Assembly: GCA_900618795.1 (NCBI GenBank)
Contig: UYJD01000021.1
Coordinates: forward strand, 158,129-222,128
DNA length: 64,000 bases
Source: Cyanodermella asteris
Taxonomy: Eukaryota > Ascomycota > Lecanoromycetes > Ostropales > Stictidaceae
Reading direction: 5' to 3'
Shown: positions 31,047 through 41,753 of the stretch, piece by piece
Layout: each line of letters begins with the position of its first letter
How positions within the stretch are numbered: the first letter of the stretch is position 1
Notes under the pieces: generated by a model
The model's input: the letters and a program-made list of their open reading frames with translations, nothing else
Databases searched by the model: none
Told to the model about the DNA's origin: nothing
Made by a program: the position numbers and the translations under genes

Positions 31047-31591
31047 GGCGGACAGGAGATATGCGCAAAGTCTGGCATTGATAGCGATACCCGAAAGTCG
31101 AGGAGGACCCTGCCGAAATAAATTACGAGGTCATCCTGTCGGAATGTTCTCCGAAGCTATCATGCAGTATTAAATTTCGGAGAATCTACTTTCATGCAGT
31201 GATGTGAAGTCGTCATTCTTGTATTCATGATAAGGAAGCTCCCAAATTTTGAGATCAGGCCACCAGGACCGCCTTAGTCCTTCCATCAGGTAAATGAGGT
31301 ACGAGCTCCGCACCGCACAGCTGCTGTTCCTAGACCTCATCGGACGCAGAAGGCTTCTCTGCAGTTAGATTTGGTCGGACCTTCATGACTGGAACAGAGA
31401 CCCCACGACTGACCCTCTGTATGTCTGTACGAGGAGGTCATATCCAACCTATCGTTCTGTCTTCCCCCTCAGCCGACTCGGGGCCGACCTTTCCTGGCGG
31501 CGTAGCAGCTTTCCCCTTGAATGGGTAGGTTCAGAGAGAAGCAGCAGTCCAATTTCCTGTAATCCTGTATGTTTGCATTGTCCATGCATTC
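31047..31591. other. intergenic between Alg3 promoter and Dpb3 3' end
   Basis: No gene is seen. The left part is the Alg3 promoter; the right part is the Dpb3 3' UTR. Confidence 0.5.
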
Positions 31592-32281
31592 TCAGTCTTC
31601 CATCGCCACATCGCCATCGTGATCTCGTGTCCCGTTCGTCCCCTTCGGCTCCCAATGCTTGATACGTAGTTCTTTCGACCCATTTGTCTGCGGCTCAGGA
31701 ACCGGTCCGTTAAGCATTGCCTCCACAGTAGGAGCTGCAGTGGCGGTACCAGGCCTACTGACCGGATCACCAACGTGGTTCGCAGTAGCTGGTGCGGCAA
31801 CGCCTCCTGATCTGTCAAGCGTCGTCTGACCTTGGGCGAGCGCAGCTTTCTTAGCCTTCTTCTCAGAAAGCGCAGCCTCCTTCTGCTTCTTGGCGGCCTT
31901 GTACTCGCGATAGCTCTGCTGCTCAGGGATGACGTCTGATAGAAATTCGAGGTTGTCGGTCCGGTGAACTAGATTTGCAATGTCGGAATATTGCAAGCTC
32001 TTCTTGGTCTTGTTCTTTGCCTTGTCAGTGGTATAGGCGCGCTGAGCGAGATGTCGAAGGAATAGCTCTGCTGCCCTGGTACACAAGAAGACGGCGTGAT
32101 TGGAGACTTGATTGATTTCATCATCGACAGCTAGGATCTTCTTCACCCTACTCACTGATACTCGTCAGCATTGGCGATCTCTGTAAAGGTCAATTAAGAG
32201 GGGCAGACCGAACGTACTGGGAAGGTGAGTCGTTCCTTTCACGTCATCCTCCGGGTTGATCGGCGTGTTGTTATACGGCAT
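31592..32281 (-). CDS. dpb3: histone-fold protein, DNA polymerase epsilon subunit Dpb3/CHRAC15-like
   Basis: Two exons, 32281-32218 and 32154-31592, give 208 aa. The N-terminus MPYNNTPINPEDDVKGTTHL leads into the histone-fold start LPMSRVKKILAVDDEI; the Met before SRVKK is made by the splice join. The fold continues with HAVFLCTRAAELFLRHLAQR and LQYSDIANLVHRTDNLEFLS, typical of the NF-YC/CHRAC15/Dpb3 class. A Lys/Ala-rich helix and a disordered tail ending DGDVAMED follow. Such proteins pair with a Dpb4-like partner and serve in DNA polymerase epsilon and ISWI-type remodelling complexes. Another NF-YC-like nuclear factor is the main alternative. It lies head to head with the CLC gene, 416 bp apart. 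Confidence 0.85.
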
Positions 32282-32697
32282 CTTGATCAACTTTGCAAAT
32301 ATGCTAAATCGGGACCAGAAGTATGGCCTCAGAGCTCCAGTAAAGCAGATCGAGAAGGACTTCTCGTGGTCGTGGTCGGGATTGACTGGGGTGTTCGATT
32401 GTGTCTCCGCGTGATAAAATATTAGCTGCGGCTTCGGATCCAGTAGTCTGCCGTGAGGCGAAGATGAGTGCTGTCAGAGAATGGATTGTGAAATAATTGT
32501 CCCGCATAAGCGCGTCCCCATCCGATAGACGATTCAACTCACGCGTTGTTCCCGCACGGACCACGTAGATCTTGAACCACCGCTACGCCGCATGGGCAGG
32601 CTGAAGCTACCTCGCGCTTGACTTGACAAGCCTCCAATATATCTACGTGCTCAACGACGACGCTCAGCAACGACGTCGCTTACAGAATGCCAATGAC
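32282..32697. promoter_or_regulatory. divergent promoter region, Dpb3 and CLC
   Basis: A 416-bp gap between two divergent starts. No specific site was identified. The CLC frame is open for about 25 codons upstream of its first ATG, but without an initiator. Confidence 0.45.
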
Positions 32698-35274
32698 ATG
32701 ACATCAACTCGCGCTCGCCCCTCCCTTGCTACCCGTCGATCGAGTGTCTTCACCACAGCTTCGCTCGAATATGGCGTATCAAGTGGCATTGGTGCGGATC
32801 CAAACTTGAATGAAGAGATCGAGGAGATTAAACGTTATGAAGATTTCACGACACTAGACTGGGTACAAGACGCTGCGAGAGAACAAATTCGAAGGCGCGC
32901 GCGCTATGAACGGTCCAGCGCAGTGGTCAAGAGAGGGCGATGGGGATTTCGGCAGAAGCTGTGGGAGCTATATGATGCTGGGCAAGCCTGGATTGTGGTA
33001 ACGCTGGTCGGAATCGCCATTGGTCTCAACGCAGCATTTTTGAATATCGTCACCGAATGGCTCAGCGACATCAAGCTTGGGCATTGCAAGACCGCCTTCT
33101 ACCTGAATGAGAGCTTCTGCTGCTGGGGCGACGAAGGGGGCTGCGACGAGTGGGTGAGATGGAGCTCATTAACAATCGTCAACTTTATCTTCTACCTCCT
33201 CTTTGCCATACTCTTCGCATTCACCTCTGCCAGCTTGGTCAAGTCCTTTGCGCCGTATGCCGCTGGATCGGGCATATCTGAGATCAAATGCATCATAGCT
33301 GGATTTGTCATGAAAGGGTTTCTCGGCTTCTGGACACTTTTGATAAAGTCGATTGGTCTCCCTCTTGCAATCGCATCCGGTCTCTCTGTCGGCAAGGAAG
33401 GTCCCAGCGTTCACTATGCAGTGTGTACCGGGAATGTCATATCGAGGTTCTTCTCTGAATATAAGAGGAATGCTTCGAAGACTCGGGAGATATTGTCCGC
33501 GACCGCCGCAGCAGGTGTTGCGGTAGCATTCGGTAGTCCCATTGGAGGTGTGCTATTCTCCCTGGAAGAAATGTCTTCCTACTTTCCTCTGCAGACGATG
33601 TGGAGAAGCTACTTCTGCGCCTTGGTGGCCACCTCGGTACTGGCAGGCATGAACCCGTTTCGCACAGGTCAGCTTGTCATGTTTCAGGTCTCCTATGATC
33701 GATCGTGGCACTTCTTCGAAATCCCTTTCTTCGTACTCCTCGGCGTTGTTGGTGGTCTCTACGGTGCTCTGGTCATCAAGGGCCATCTCAGGGTTCAGTC
33801 GTTCCGGAAGAAATACCTCTCCAGCTATCCTATTCAGGAAGCTGTCGTCATTGCAGCCTTCACTGCATTTCTCTGTTATCCGAATCGATTTCTGAGAATT
33901 GACATGACGGAAATGATGGAGATTTTATTCGAAGAATGTGAGGGGAAGAACGACTACAATGGGCTCTGCGACATCGACAATCGCTGGCACATGATCTTTT
34001 CCTTGGCAATTGCAACTGTCATGAGGACGTGCCTGATCATGTTATCCTATGGATGCAAAGTCCCGGCCGGGATCTTTGTACCCTCAATGGCCGTTGGGGC
34101 TTCCTTCGGCAGAATGGTTGGTATACTTGTTGAGACTGTTCACCATGCATATCCCAACGCAGCATATTTCGCTGCTTGCGAGCCAGACGTACCATGTATT
34201 ACACCTGGTACCTACGCCTTCCTTGGTGCGGCTGCGACGTTAAGTGGCATCATGCATATCACTGTCTCAGTTGTGGTTATAATGTTTGAGCTCACTGGAA
34301 CTCTCTACTACATCTTGCCGACAATGATTGTCTGTGGAGCCACTAAAATCATCTCGAGCTACTTCCCGGGCGGTGGAATTGCAGACAGAATGATCGCCTT
34401 CAATGGTTTCCCTTTCCTGGACGCCAAGGAGGAGCACGACTTCGACGCACCTGTGTCAGCGTGCATGAAGCCTGTGACTGAGCTGGCTTTGATACCGGTG
34501 ACAGGGCTGACTCTGCGCGAACTTGAACAGATGCTCACTGATGCGCCATATGGAGGCTTCCCAATTGTGGCCTCCAGAGAGCCGGGAGAGCGCACGCTGC
34601 TTGGCTATCTCGGGCGTATGGAGCTTCTGTACGCCATCAACAAGGCACGCGCAGCTGGACCAATTTCACCCGAGGCGATGTGTTCTTTCTTGCCAGCTGA
34701 CCCATTGGCTCCGATTACACCTGCTGCTAGTGAAGACGGGAGACGGCCCTCGACACTGCGAACGCCATCAGCAGCAGCGCCGCCTCCAGTCACATTTGAC
34801 AACATCGCGCAGCAGCGAATTGATTTTGCTCGACTCATCGATCCCACGCCATTAACAGTCCATCCTCGTCTGGCTTTAGAGACTGCCATGGATATTTTCA
34901 AGAAGATGGGGCCACGCGTGATCCTCGTCGAATCGAAAGGCAAGCTAGTTGGCTTAGTGACGGTGAAAGACTGTCTCAAATACCAGTTCAGAGAAGAGGC
35001 AGCAGAACGACAGGCGCATGCCACCCGAGCCGGCGAGACGGACGCGAAAGTGTGGAATGTTCTCAGTACCGTAGGTAGCTGGGTTGGGGCTCGCTGGAGT
35101 CAGGCTCGGCGCCACCGTCATATCAGGCTCGGTAGTGACGGCTCGGTGCGACCATCGCCTGGTCTGGGAGGAAGAGAGTTTCAGGAGTCGTCTCGAAACA
35201 CACCCAGTCGAAGAGAGGAAGATCGACGAATATTGGATGGAACGGAGGGTGTCGAGCTAGAAGATCAGATCTAA
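32698..35274 (+). CDS. CLC-type voltage-gated chloride channel/antiporter
   Basis: A single-exon, 858-aa protein. A cytosolic N-terminus of about 100 residues (MTSTRARPSLATRRSSVFTT) leads into the CLC membrane domain. The selectivity motifs are all visible: GSGISEIK, GKEGPSVHY with the gating glutamate, the GGVLFSLEE helix and AGIFVPSMAVGASFGR. The gating glutamate points to a Cl-/H+ exchanger of intracellular membranes, as in yeast Gef1. Two CBS domains follow; the second includes GPRVILVESKGKLVGLVTVK. The tail is basic then acidic. Likely roles are ion balance and acidification of Golgi, endosomes or vacuole. The first in-frame ATG was used as start. Confidence 0.93.
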   Translation: MTSTRARPSLATRRSSVFTTASLEYGVSSGIGADPNLNEEIEEIKRYEDFTTLDWVQDAAREQIRRRARYERSSAVVKRGRWGFRQKLWELYDAGQAWIVVTLVGIAIGLNAAFLNIVTEWLSDIKLGHCKTAFYLNESFCCWGDEGGCDEWVRWSSLTIVNFIFYLLFAILFAFTSASLVKSFAPYAAGSGISEIKCIIAGFVMKGFLGFWTLLIKSIGLPLAIASGLSVGKEGPSVHYAVCTGNVISRFFSEYKRNASKTREILSATAAAGVAVAFGSPIGGVLFSLEEMSSYFPLQTMWRSYFCALVATSVLAGMNPFRTGQLVMFQVSYDRSWHFFEIPFFVLLGVVGGLYGALVIKGHLRVQSFRKKYLSSYPIQEAVVIAAFTAFLCYPNRFLRIDMTEMMEILFEECEGKNDYNGLCDIDNRWHMIFSLAIATVMRTCLIMLSYGCKVPAGIFVPSMAVGASFGRMVGILVETVHHAYPNAAYFAACEPDVPCITPGTYAFLGAAATLSGIMHITVSVVVIMFELTGTLYYILPTMIVCGATKIISSYFPGGGIADRMIAFNGFPFLDAKEEHDFDAPVSACMKPVTELALIPVTGLTLRELEQMLTDAPYGGFPIVASREPGERTLLGYLGRMELLYAINKARAAGPISPEAMCSFLPADPLAPITPAASEDGRRPSTLRTPSAAAPPPVTFDNIAQQRIDFARLIDPTPLTVHPRLALETAMDIFKKMGPRVILVESKGKLVGLVTVKDCLKYQFREEAAERQAHATRAGETDAKVWNVLSTVGSWVGARWSQARRHRHIRLGSDGSVRPSPGLGGREFQESSRNTPSRREEDRRILDGTEGVELEDQI

Positions 35275-35550
35275 GATAGATAATGACATAATTCTTCAAT
35301 TTCGACGTTGCGATGTTGCCTCAGTCGATATTATTCATGAACATGGTTCTGAGTCAGTAGTTGAATTGTGGATCGCGAGCTGTGTCCTGCAAGCAACTCT
35401 CAAGGTCTGTTCTCCATTGCTGGCGCCGGCAGCGGAGAGATGGTGTCATAGCTCTCTACTCAGTCGACCCCTGCTGAGACCCGCTTAAGAGCTCCACATA
35501 CAGCTTCTCAACTTGCCCCGCAGATTGACTCGACTCTTACCACTATCCAC
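35275..35550. other. intergenic, 276 bp
   Basis: It holds the CLC 3' UTR and SDR promoter. Nothing specific is seen. Confidence 0.5.
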
Positions 35551-36536
35551 ATGCTGTCGCGTCTGTCTCGCACTGGTAGAACAACAATATCAGCCTTACA
35601 AGCCATAAGAAATCATTGTGCCGCAATCAATCAGCCAGTTCCGTTCCTCCGCTTTGTCCGCAACATGTCCGCCTCAGCAATGACCAAGCGCCTGGAAGGC
35701 AAGACAATAGTCATAACGGGCGCTTCTAGCGGCATTGGTAGAAGTACAGCCTTGGAATTTGCGCGGACTGCGCCCAAGAACCTCAAGCTTGTCATCACAG
35801 CCCGGCGAGTGGACAATCTCAATCAGTTGGCAGATGAGATCAAGAAAGAGGTGGGCGATGGAGTCAAGGTACACCCTGTGAAACTCGACGTGAGCAACCC
35901 AGAAGAGATCAGGAACTTCGTGCCCGGTCTGCCTGCGGAATTTCGTGACATCGATGTGCTGGTGAATAACGCCGGCCTGGTTAAGGGCGTCGCGCAGGCA
36001 CCCGGAATTGATGAGCAGGATATCAAACTCATGTTTGATACCAACGTTACTGGATTGATCAATATGACACAGGAGGTGATGAAGATCTACAAACAGCGGC
36101 CTGAGGGCGGAAAGGGCGACATCATCAACGTTGGCAGCATTGCTGGGCGGGAGCCATACCCCGGAGGAGGCATCTACTGTGCAACGAAGGCTGCTGTGCG
36201 AAGTTTCTCTGATGTCATCCGGAAAGAGCTCATAAACACAAAGATCAGAGTGATTGAGATTGATCCTGGTATGGTCGAGACGGAGTTCAGTGTGGTCCGA
36301 TTTTACGGCGACAAGGCGAAGGCAGATGCCGTCTACGCGTAAGTTATATGCTCCGTCAAACCCAAAGCAATGCTGACCATGATAGTGACTGCGAACCTCT
36401 CACACCCGATGATATCGCCGAAGTTATTGTATTCACCGCTGGTAGGAGGGAGAACGTGGTCATTGCAGACACGTTGATCTACCCTCAGCATCAAGGCGGC
36501 GTCAACGCCGCCATTTACAAGAAACCAAAAGCTTAG
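35551..36536 (+). CDS. short-chain dehydrogenase/reductase, YMR226C/YdfG-like
   Basis: Two exons, 35551-36338 and 36386-36536, give 312 aa. The Rossmann motif TGASSGIGRS, the NNAG motif, the catalytic Ser in NVGSIAGREPY and Tyr-x3-Lys in YCATK are all present. DPGMVETEFSVVRFYGDKAK is typical of the group around yeast YMR226C and E. coli YdfG, cytosolic NADP-dependent dehydrogenases of 3-hydroxy acids and L-allo-threonine. The first 38 residues (MLSRLSRTGRTTISALQAIR) are Arg/Ser-rich with no acid, like a mitochondrial presequence. A second ATG at 35665 (MSASAMTKRLEGK) would give the usual 274-aa cytosolic form. The intron is only 47 nt. It is convergent with GMF, with 52 bp between stops. Confidence 0.92.
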
Positions 36537-36588
36537 ACATGAAAAGAATGGAAAGATATACAGCTGTGAAGATCGCATATCGTGAGCA

Positions 36589-37095
36589 TTAGTCTTTTGA
36601 CTTCAGCTTCTCCTCAATCTCTAGGATGTCTTCTGAGTCGTCAAAGTCGAAGACCTTGTTCGCCGCAGATTCGCTCCTCATCAGTTCCTTGGCTCCGGCA
36701 TACCTCATTCGAGTATCTGCGTTGCAGTGTACCGGCATGTAGTATATCATGACATAGGGTACGCTCACTCGACCGTCGTCCAGTTCCATGGGATAACTGA
36801 GTAGAATGAATCTGGGTGCATGTTCTGGTAGTTCGTCGACGATGGATTGAAGATCCTTGTACACCTCGGTGTCTTCTGACTGCTTGATTTCTCCAGAAGT
36901 CTTGTCAATCTTGTCTATGGCGGTCAGAATCAGTAAGAAGAAATCACAGAAAGGCTTCATTGCGGCGTACCGCAAGCTTGATTGAAACATACAGATCACA
37001 GCTTGAGGATCTTTCGAGCGGGATGTCGACAGTCGGAACTTCCTCAAAGCCTGCTTGGTCTCGGGCGAGAAGCTGTATAACGCGGAAGAAGACAT
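36589..37095 (-). CDS. aim7: glia maturation factor (GMF/Aim7), ADF-homology protein
   Basis: Two exons, 37095-36993 and 36914-36589, give 142 aa, one ADF-H domain. MSSSALYSFSPETKQALRKF opens the protein. The intron splits the codon giving AVIYKIDKTSGEI. HAPRFILLSYPMELDDGRVS and VPYVMIYYMPVHCNADTRMR then match the GMF family, which binds the Arp2/3 complex and removes actin branches, rather than cofilin. The C-terminal helix ends EEKLKSKD. The start was placed at the Met of the conserved N-terminus; codons further upstream are not conserved-looking. It shares a 502-bp divergent promoter with Sen34. Confidence 0.93.
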   Translation of the reverse strand: MSSSALYSFSPETKQALRKFRLSTSRSKDPQAVICMFQSSLRYAAMKPFCDFFLLILTAIDKIDKTSGEIKQSEDTEVYKDLQSIVDELPEHAPRFILLSYPMELDDGRVSVPYVMIYYMPVHCNADTRMRYAGAKELMRSESAANKVFDFDDSEDILEIEEKLKSKD

Positions 37096-37597
37096 GGTGA
37101 TGGTGAAGGCGTTCAGTTGCACAAGTCCGAGGGGCAATATATGGTGCTTGCCCACCGGAGTCAGCGCCGTCGGAGCTGTGGCTGTGATGCTGTTGTGGAC
37201 CGTGCGTTCAGAGTCACAACTTTTCCCCCAATTTTCTGGACTTTCTTACTGACGCACTCAAGGTCCCGAACGCGAAGTGCGCCCGTCGGATGCTCGCGAC
37301 TAGGACTCAACACAAGGCAACCTGGTAGCTGGGTCTGCTACAAGTGTCGCGCACACCATGACTTGAGATTCATTCTTTCTCGGCGCAGCAGAAAAGGTAT
37401 GTCGCTTTCCCAGCCTGCACGCTGAGTTGAAATGATTATACCAAACTTATCAAAATTACAATCTGTCAATCCTCCGAGTGATTCCTTGAAGACCCATAGT
37501 ATTTCGATGATCAACACCACGAAGCTTCACCGTATCGACCAAATCTATCAGTGCATTTTGACTGACGTGCAAACAGGCGTGTCGAATCACCTTCACC
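37096..37597. promoter_or_regulatory. divergent promoter region, GMF and Sen34
   Basis: A 502-bp gap between divergent starts. No specific site was identified. Confidence 0.45.
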
Positions 37598-38530
37598 ATG
37601 GCGTCTGGACTTGGCGTGGAACAGCCCGGCATGGCGCCGAAGCTGCCATTTGCCATTTTCCGGCTTTCGTCAAAGCGCGTGAGATATATGCTTTACGATA
37701 TCGACACCGTAACGTGGCTTCGTCGAGAACATCACATCCTAGGCGTACAGATCGGTGGCATGCCCCAATTCCCGCAACAGAACCTGTTCTTCGGGCTCCC
37801 ACTTGAGCTCATGCCAGAGGAGGCTCGTCTACTTGTTGAGAAGGGGCTCGCCTACATTGTCGATGATTTTGAGATGCACCACAAGATCTTTAGAGGAATT
37901 CGAAAAGGCGACGCTCAAACCATCAGGGCTACAAGGCATTATCAGCAGGAGATAGCTGAAATCGCCGGTCGCTCAGAGGCAGAGACGGCAGAGGTGAAAG
38001 CTGCAGAAGCCGAGCGAATTCGAGGCATATTGCCCCCAATAGCTAGATTGACTCCAGTCTGGAACGCCGCCAAGCTGCCCTTGATAGGTCATGACCCTTC
38101 TGTTGCTGTGGTGGAACAGAGCCATGAGCAGATACAGAAGCCAGCGACTCGAGCAGAGCCGTGGGCGGCGACCCCGACGACTGCATCATCTCTCCTGCAG
38201 CTTGCTCAGCCATCGCGCGTCCCCGAGGTTAATGCTTCTCCATCTACATACGCAGTTTACAAACACTTGCACGAGAAGGGCTATTTCATGTCACCTGGTC
38301 TTCGTTTCGGCTGCCAGCTGATGGCCTATCCTGGAGACCCTCTCCGGTATCACAGCCATTTTTTGGCGCGAGGAGTAGACTGGGATGAAGAGCTCGACCT
38401 GATGGACATCGTTGGTGGTGGCCGACTTGGGACAGGCGTCAAGAAAGGCTACCTTCTCGGAGGCATCGAAGCAGCTGGTCACAAGGCCGGTCAGGTTAGG
38501 ACTTTCTGCATCGAATGGGGTGGTCTTTGA
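37598..38530 (+). CDS. sen34: tRNA-splicing endonuclease subunit Sen34
   Basis: A single-exon, 310-aa protein. The N-terminal domain includes RLSSKRVRYMLYDIDTVTWL and LPLELMPEEARLLVEKGLAY. A helical, charged middle section of about 100 residues follows. The catalytic C-terminal domain has TYAVYKHLHEKGYFMSPGLR and then YPGDPLRYHSHF. The Tyr-His-Lys triad of the EndA/Sen family is complete: Tyr in MAYPGDP, His in RYHSHF and Lys in GTGVKKGYLL. Sen34 cuts the 3' splice site of intron-bearing tRNAs, in a heterotetramer with Sen2, Sen15 and Sen54. The C-terminus CIEWGGL is typical. Confidence 0.94.
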   Translation: MASGLGVEQPGMAPKLPFAIFRLSSKRVRYMLYDIDTVTWLRREHHILGVQIGGMPQFPQQNLFFGLPLELMPEEARLLVEKGLAYIVDDFEMHHKIFRGIRKGDAQTIRATRHYQQEIAEIAGRSEAETAEVKAAEAERIRGILPPIARLTPVWNAAKLPLIGHDPSVAVVEQSHEQIQKPATRAEPWAATPTTASSLLQLAQPSRVPEVNASPSTYAVYKHLHEKGYFMSPGLRFGCQLMAYPGDPLRYHSHFLARGVDWDEELDLMDIVGGGRLGTGVKKGYLLGGIEAAGHKAGQVRTFCIEWGGL

Positions 38531-38976
38531 TATGTAAACCCGATACCATGCCTCAGATTCAAGTGTTTCCGTCATCATCACGGATCTGCGCACTGATTGT
38601 AAGCTTGTGGCAACTCCGCAACACATATGTAGACTAGAAGCTCGACCTACGCGCACATGTTCAAGCGATTTTCCGGATAGTACAGACCAGACCAGACCAG
38701 CTTAGCGTAACAAGTTTGCATGTTGCTTGATGTCAGGGAAAGATGAAATCAAAAAGGTGAGAGAATCAAGCAGGCTGTCAGCCAGCTTTTGGCTGGATTT
38801 GCGAATATGTACGCCAAATCGGCCACTGGTGCTAAACTTCGGAAGCTTTGCGGTCTTGGCGTTAGCTCTCACCTCGAAAGTCCTTCTACGAACTCATCCA
38901 CAAAGACACCATTTACACTCTCACGCTACCACGCTCCCCTGTTCCCTCGTGGTCCTCTCGACCCACCTCAGTCGAC
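38531..38976. other. intergenic, 446 bp
   Basis: It holds the Sen34 3' UTR and the mS33 promoter. A short ACCAG run at about 38687-38700 is trivial. Confidence 0.5.
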
Positions 38977-39457
38977 ATGTCCGTCTCAAGGTCACGGATC
39001 TTGGACCTCATGAAGGTAAGCTTCACCCACAACCTCGAATCTCAAGCGACCTTGTATTCCGCTCCGTAGCCCGCAGGAGATCTACCAAGACCGCACCTCC
39101 TACAAAACTACGCTCTCGAAGCGAATGCATAGGCCACAATTCAAACTGACTCTCTCCGTCAACCACACACAGGTCCAATGCCGCATCTTCTCCACGACCT
39201 TCAACCCGACGGGCGTGCGAACCGGCAACAAGATCCTGCGCCAACGCCTCAAAGGCCACGTCCTGGCCGACTACTACCCGCGCAAAATGGTCACGATCGC
39301 GGACATACAAAAGGCGTACAAGAAGCACGGGCTCGAGACGTACGACGAGGACGAACTGGACAGGCTCGAAGATCTGGAGAGGCGGAAGGCCAGAGGCAAG
39401 GGGGCGCCGAAGAAGAAGAAGACGGCTCCGGAGAAGAAGGGCAGGAAGAGGAAGTGA
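38977..39457 (+). CDS. rsm27: mitochondrial small ribosomal subunit protein mS33 (Rsm27)
   Basis: Two exons, 38977-39015 and 39173-39457, give 107 aa. The 13-residue first exon is MSVSRSRILDLMK. After the 157-nt intron the family core continues: VQCRIFSTTFNPTGVRTGNK, ILRQRLKGHVLADYYPRK and the acidic LETYDEDELDRLEDLERR. The tail is basic (GKGAPKKKKT). This is the normal mS33/Rsm27 layout in Pezizomycotina, a small-subunit head protein of the mitochondrial ribosome. The frame of exon 2 is open upstream of the acceptor, so an unspliced reading would give a wrong N-terminus. The first exon is only 39 nt and could be missed. Confidence 0.92.
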
Positions 39458-39963
39458 TGGCAGGACCGTCGGGGGCTAGTGGCGGAATCTGTATGAATAT
39501 GGCGTGGATGGTTGGCGTTTGGATTGGGCGGGTTTTCTCTGTGGCTGGAAGGTGTATATGAATACAAGGAGAATTGGCCTTCAGTACGCAATCGATGTCA
39601 GATCTGCACGCGTTTCCACAAGCGACTGCTTCGAGTGTCTACGCTGTGAGCGAAGGCAACGCTGAGCAAGTCATCGAAAGAGAGCGCAGGAAGAGGAAGA
39701 CCAACAGTTCATTCACACACGGCAATCAGTGAAGAGTCATGCGACTCAGATCGAGAGCGAAATCGATGTATTCGCCTTCTCTACGAGGCTTGCAATGACA
39801 AGCGTCACGAAGATCCGAAAAGCCACAGATCCATGCACCCATCTCGAACGCCCAAAACACTGACCAGTCCTATCCAGCAATTCATGGGTATCGTAAACAA
39901 ATCCTAACCAGACCACAACTTCTCACCCTCCCCATCATCACCTCACAAATCCTTTTCTCCCCT
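39458..39963. other. intergenic between convergent genes
   Basis: It holds the 3' UTRs of mS33 and the RCR-like protein. No gene is seen. Confidence 0.5.
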
Positions 39964-40335
39964 CTACTGATAAACTCGATTCGCATGCACCGGCTTCGGC
40001 TCCGCAAGGCCGCCCGTAACCCCGTCCCTCTGGCCTCCCATCGGCGGCGCACCGGCAGGCGGATTGTAGTACCCCGTGTACCGCGCCGGTCCGTGTCCGA
40101 CTGGCGGGGCAGGGGCGTAGCCGGGCATCATATACAGCGGGTTCGCGGCGCGCGCTTGCCTGCGCTGTCTGTCGTGGCGGCGGCAGAGGACGCAGACGGC
40201 GACGATGATTGCGATCTTAACGACGACGATGGCGACGACGATGCCGATGATGGCGCCGGTACTGAGGCCGCGGTAGCCGTAGTAGTCGTCGTCGTAGGAG
40301 TTGTAATAACGAGCGAGGAGGGACTTTGGTGCCAT
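39964..40335 (-). CDS. small single-pass membrane protein, RCR-like
   Basis: 123 aa, one exon. A short Tyr/Asp-rich N-terminus (YYNSYDDDYYGYRG) precedes one hydrophobic span of about 25 residues (GAIIGIVVAIVVVKIAIIVA, VCVLC). A basic stop-transfer patch follows (RRHDRQRRQAR), and then a Pro/Gly/Tyr-rich tail with PPVGHGPARYTGYYNPPAGA. The layout resembles the fungal RCR family (Congo red resistance, chitin regulation, endosome-to-vacuole traffic), whose cytosolic tails carry PY motifs. No clear PPxY motif is visible here, so the assignment is tentative. The basic patch predicts that the C-terminal tail faces the cytosol. Confidence 0.7.
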   Translation of the reverse strand: MAPKSLLARYYNSYDDDYYGYRGLSTGAIIGIVVAIVVVKIAIIVAVCVLCRRHDRQRRQARAANPLYMMPGYAPAPPVGHGPARYTGYYNPPAGAPPMGGQRDGVTGGLAEPKPVHANRVYQ

Positions 40336-41753
40336 TGTATATGGAGTTCAAAGGGTAGAGCGAGGGAGAATAGGAGATGAAGTTTCTGATGAGCTAAAGA
40401 GGCTGAAGATAGATGGGTTTCGCGAGTGGGTAAGGAAGTTGTGGCGGGTATTCCTTTATGTTAAGGGAAAAACGGAGGCAAGTCTTTGTACTTTGCTTCG
40501 AAGTGAAAGGATGTTTGAGAGGGGCGAAACAATAATGAGTCAAGACTAGTAGCCTAATGGGGTGTTAGGAGAGGTCTTATGTGGAATGCTCCTCAACGGA
40601 TAGCGGCAATCACGAGAGGAGGCTGTGTATAAATAAACTCCTTGCCGCGCCCGTAATGCCTCGAGTGCCACCGCAGCAACTCACAAAGGAAGACAACCTG
40701 ACAGGTAGAGAAAGAACAAGGCACGAGAGACACGAACCGGACGGAGAAACTCGAACGGCGAGGCGCAGTCACTGCTGTCCATGCATGCGAGTCGGCGGTT
40801 GCAGCCACTGATTTGCCTGCCAATGCTTGGATGACGGTCGCCAACAGGGCTGTGTCAAGGGGCTTTTTCTACCCTTCGACCTCTTGTCTGACCATGTTTG
40901 GGTGTGTTTCAGGACTGCGGCTAAGAGATTGCTTCTAGAATCTTTTTGCTCGCTTTCGATCGATGCTGCCGTTGTAGCTGTAGAGTCGAACAGCATCTGC
41001 ATCGCGAATAATTTTTGATCAGTTTGCGAGCCGCCATGCTGACAGCTTTAGCTCCTCCACTGGGACGGATTCTAATCGCCCTCATCGTCTCGAGGCAGGT
41101 CATGAGCACTCGAGGGCTGCTTGAACGCTCACGTAGAACGGCGTAGCCCCGGGAGCAGAGCTGCTTCGATGTCGATGTTGGAGTCACTGAACGAGGGATC
41201 AACCAATGAGGCTGTACGAGCCACAAGGTCAGACGCCGACGCTCCGGAGCCAATTCAACTATGCTCAACTCGCAGATCAGCTCCAGATACGCACTCACGA
41301 TGATGTCGCTAAAGGTTCCGCAGTCTCCGGCTCGTGCAGCCACGGTCCATCGCTCTCGGAAGGCGCGTATTCGGTCCAAGTGAAGGGTCCAGCAATTACT
41401 GCATGCAAGTGCAGATTGCTCTAAGCCCCTCCAGAATTTGTCCTTCGGCCTCGATCTACGTGAAGATAGTCATGATTATATTCCCGGTGCCACTCGACTC
41501 AGTGATGAAATCAGGCTATTCGCACAAGTCTTCCTTCTTCTTTATAGCCCTCGAACACCGAGGGTCCGTGGCCGCCACTGACGTTGATTTCCAGCGCGTT
41601 TCAAGTTTTTGATGTTACCTTGCACGCTGCTACACATGTATGCCATTCACTCCAGCTAAAGCTATTCAGGATCAGCTTTGTTCGACGAAATTGTTTCTTT
41701 TCTTTACCGCCAAGATCTGTCGAGCCAAACACATGTACTTGTCACGAAACACG
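40336..41753. other. intergenic, about 1.4 kb
   Basis: This holds the promoters of the RCR-like gene (-) and the monooxygenase (+). The monooxygenase frame is open upstream to about 41640, but the residues do not look conserved. No other gene is supported. Confidence 0.5.
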
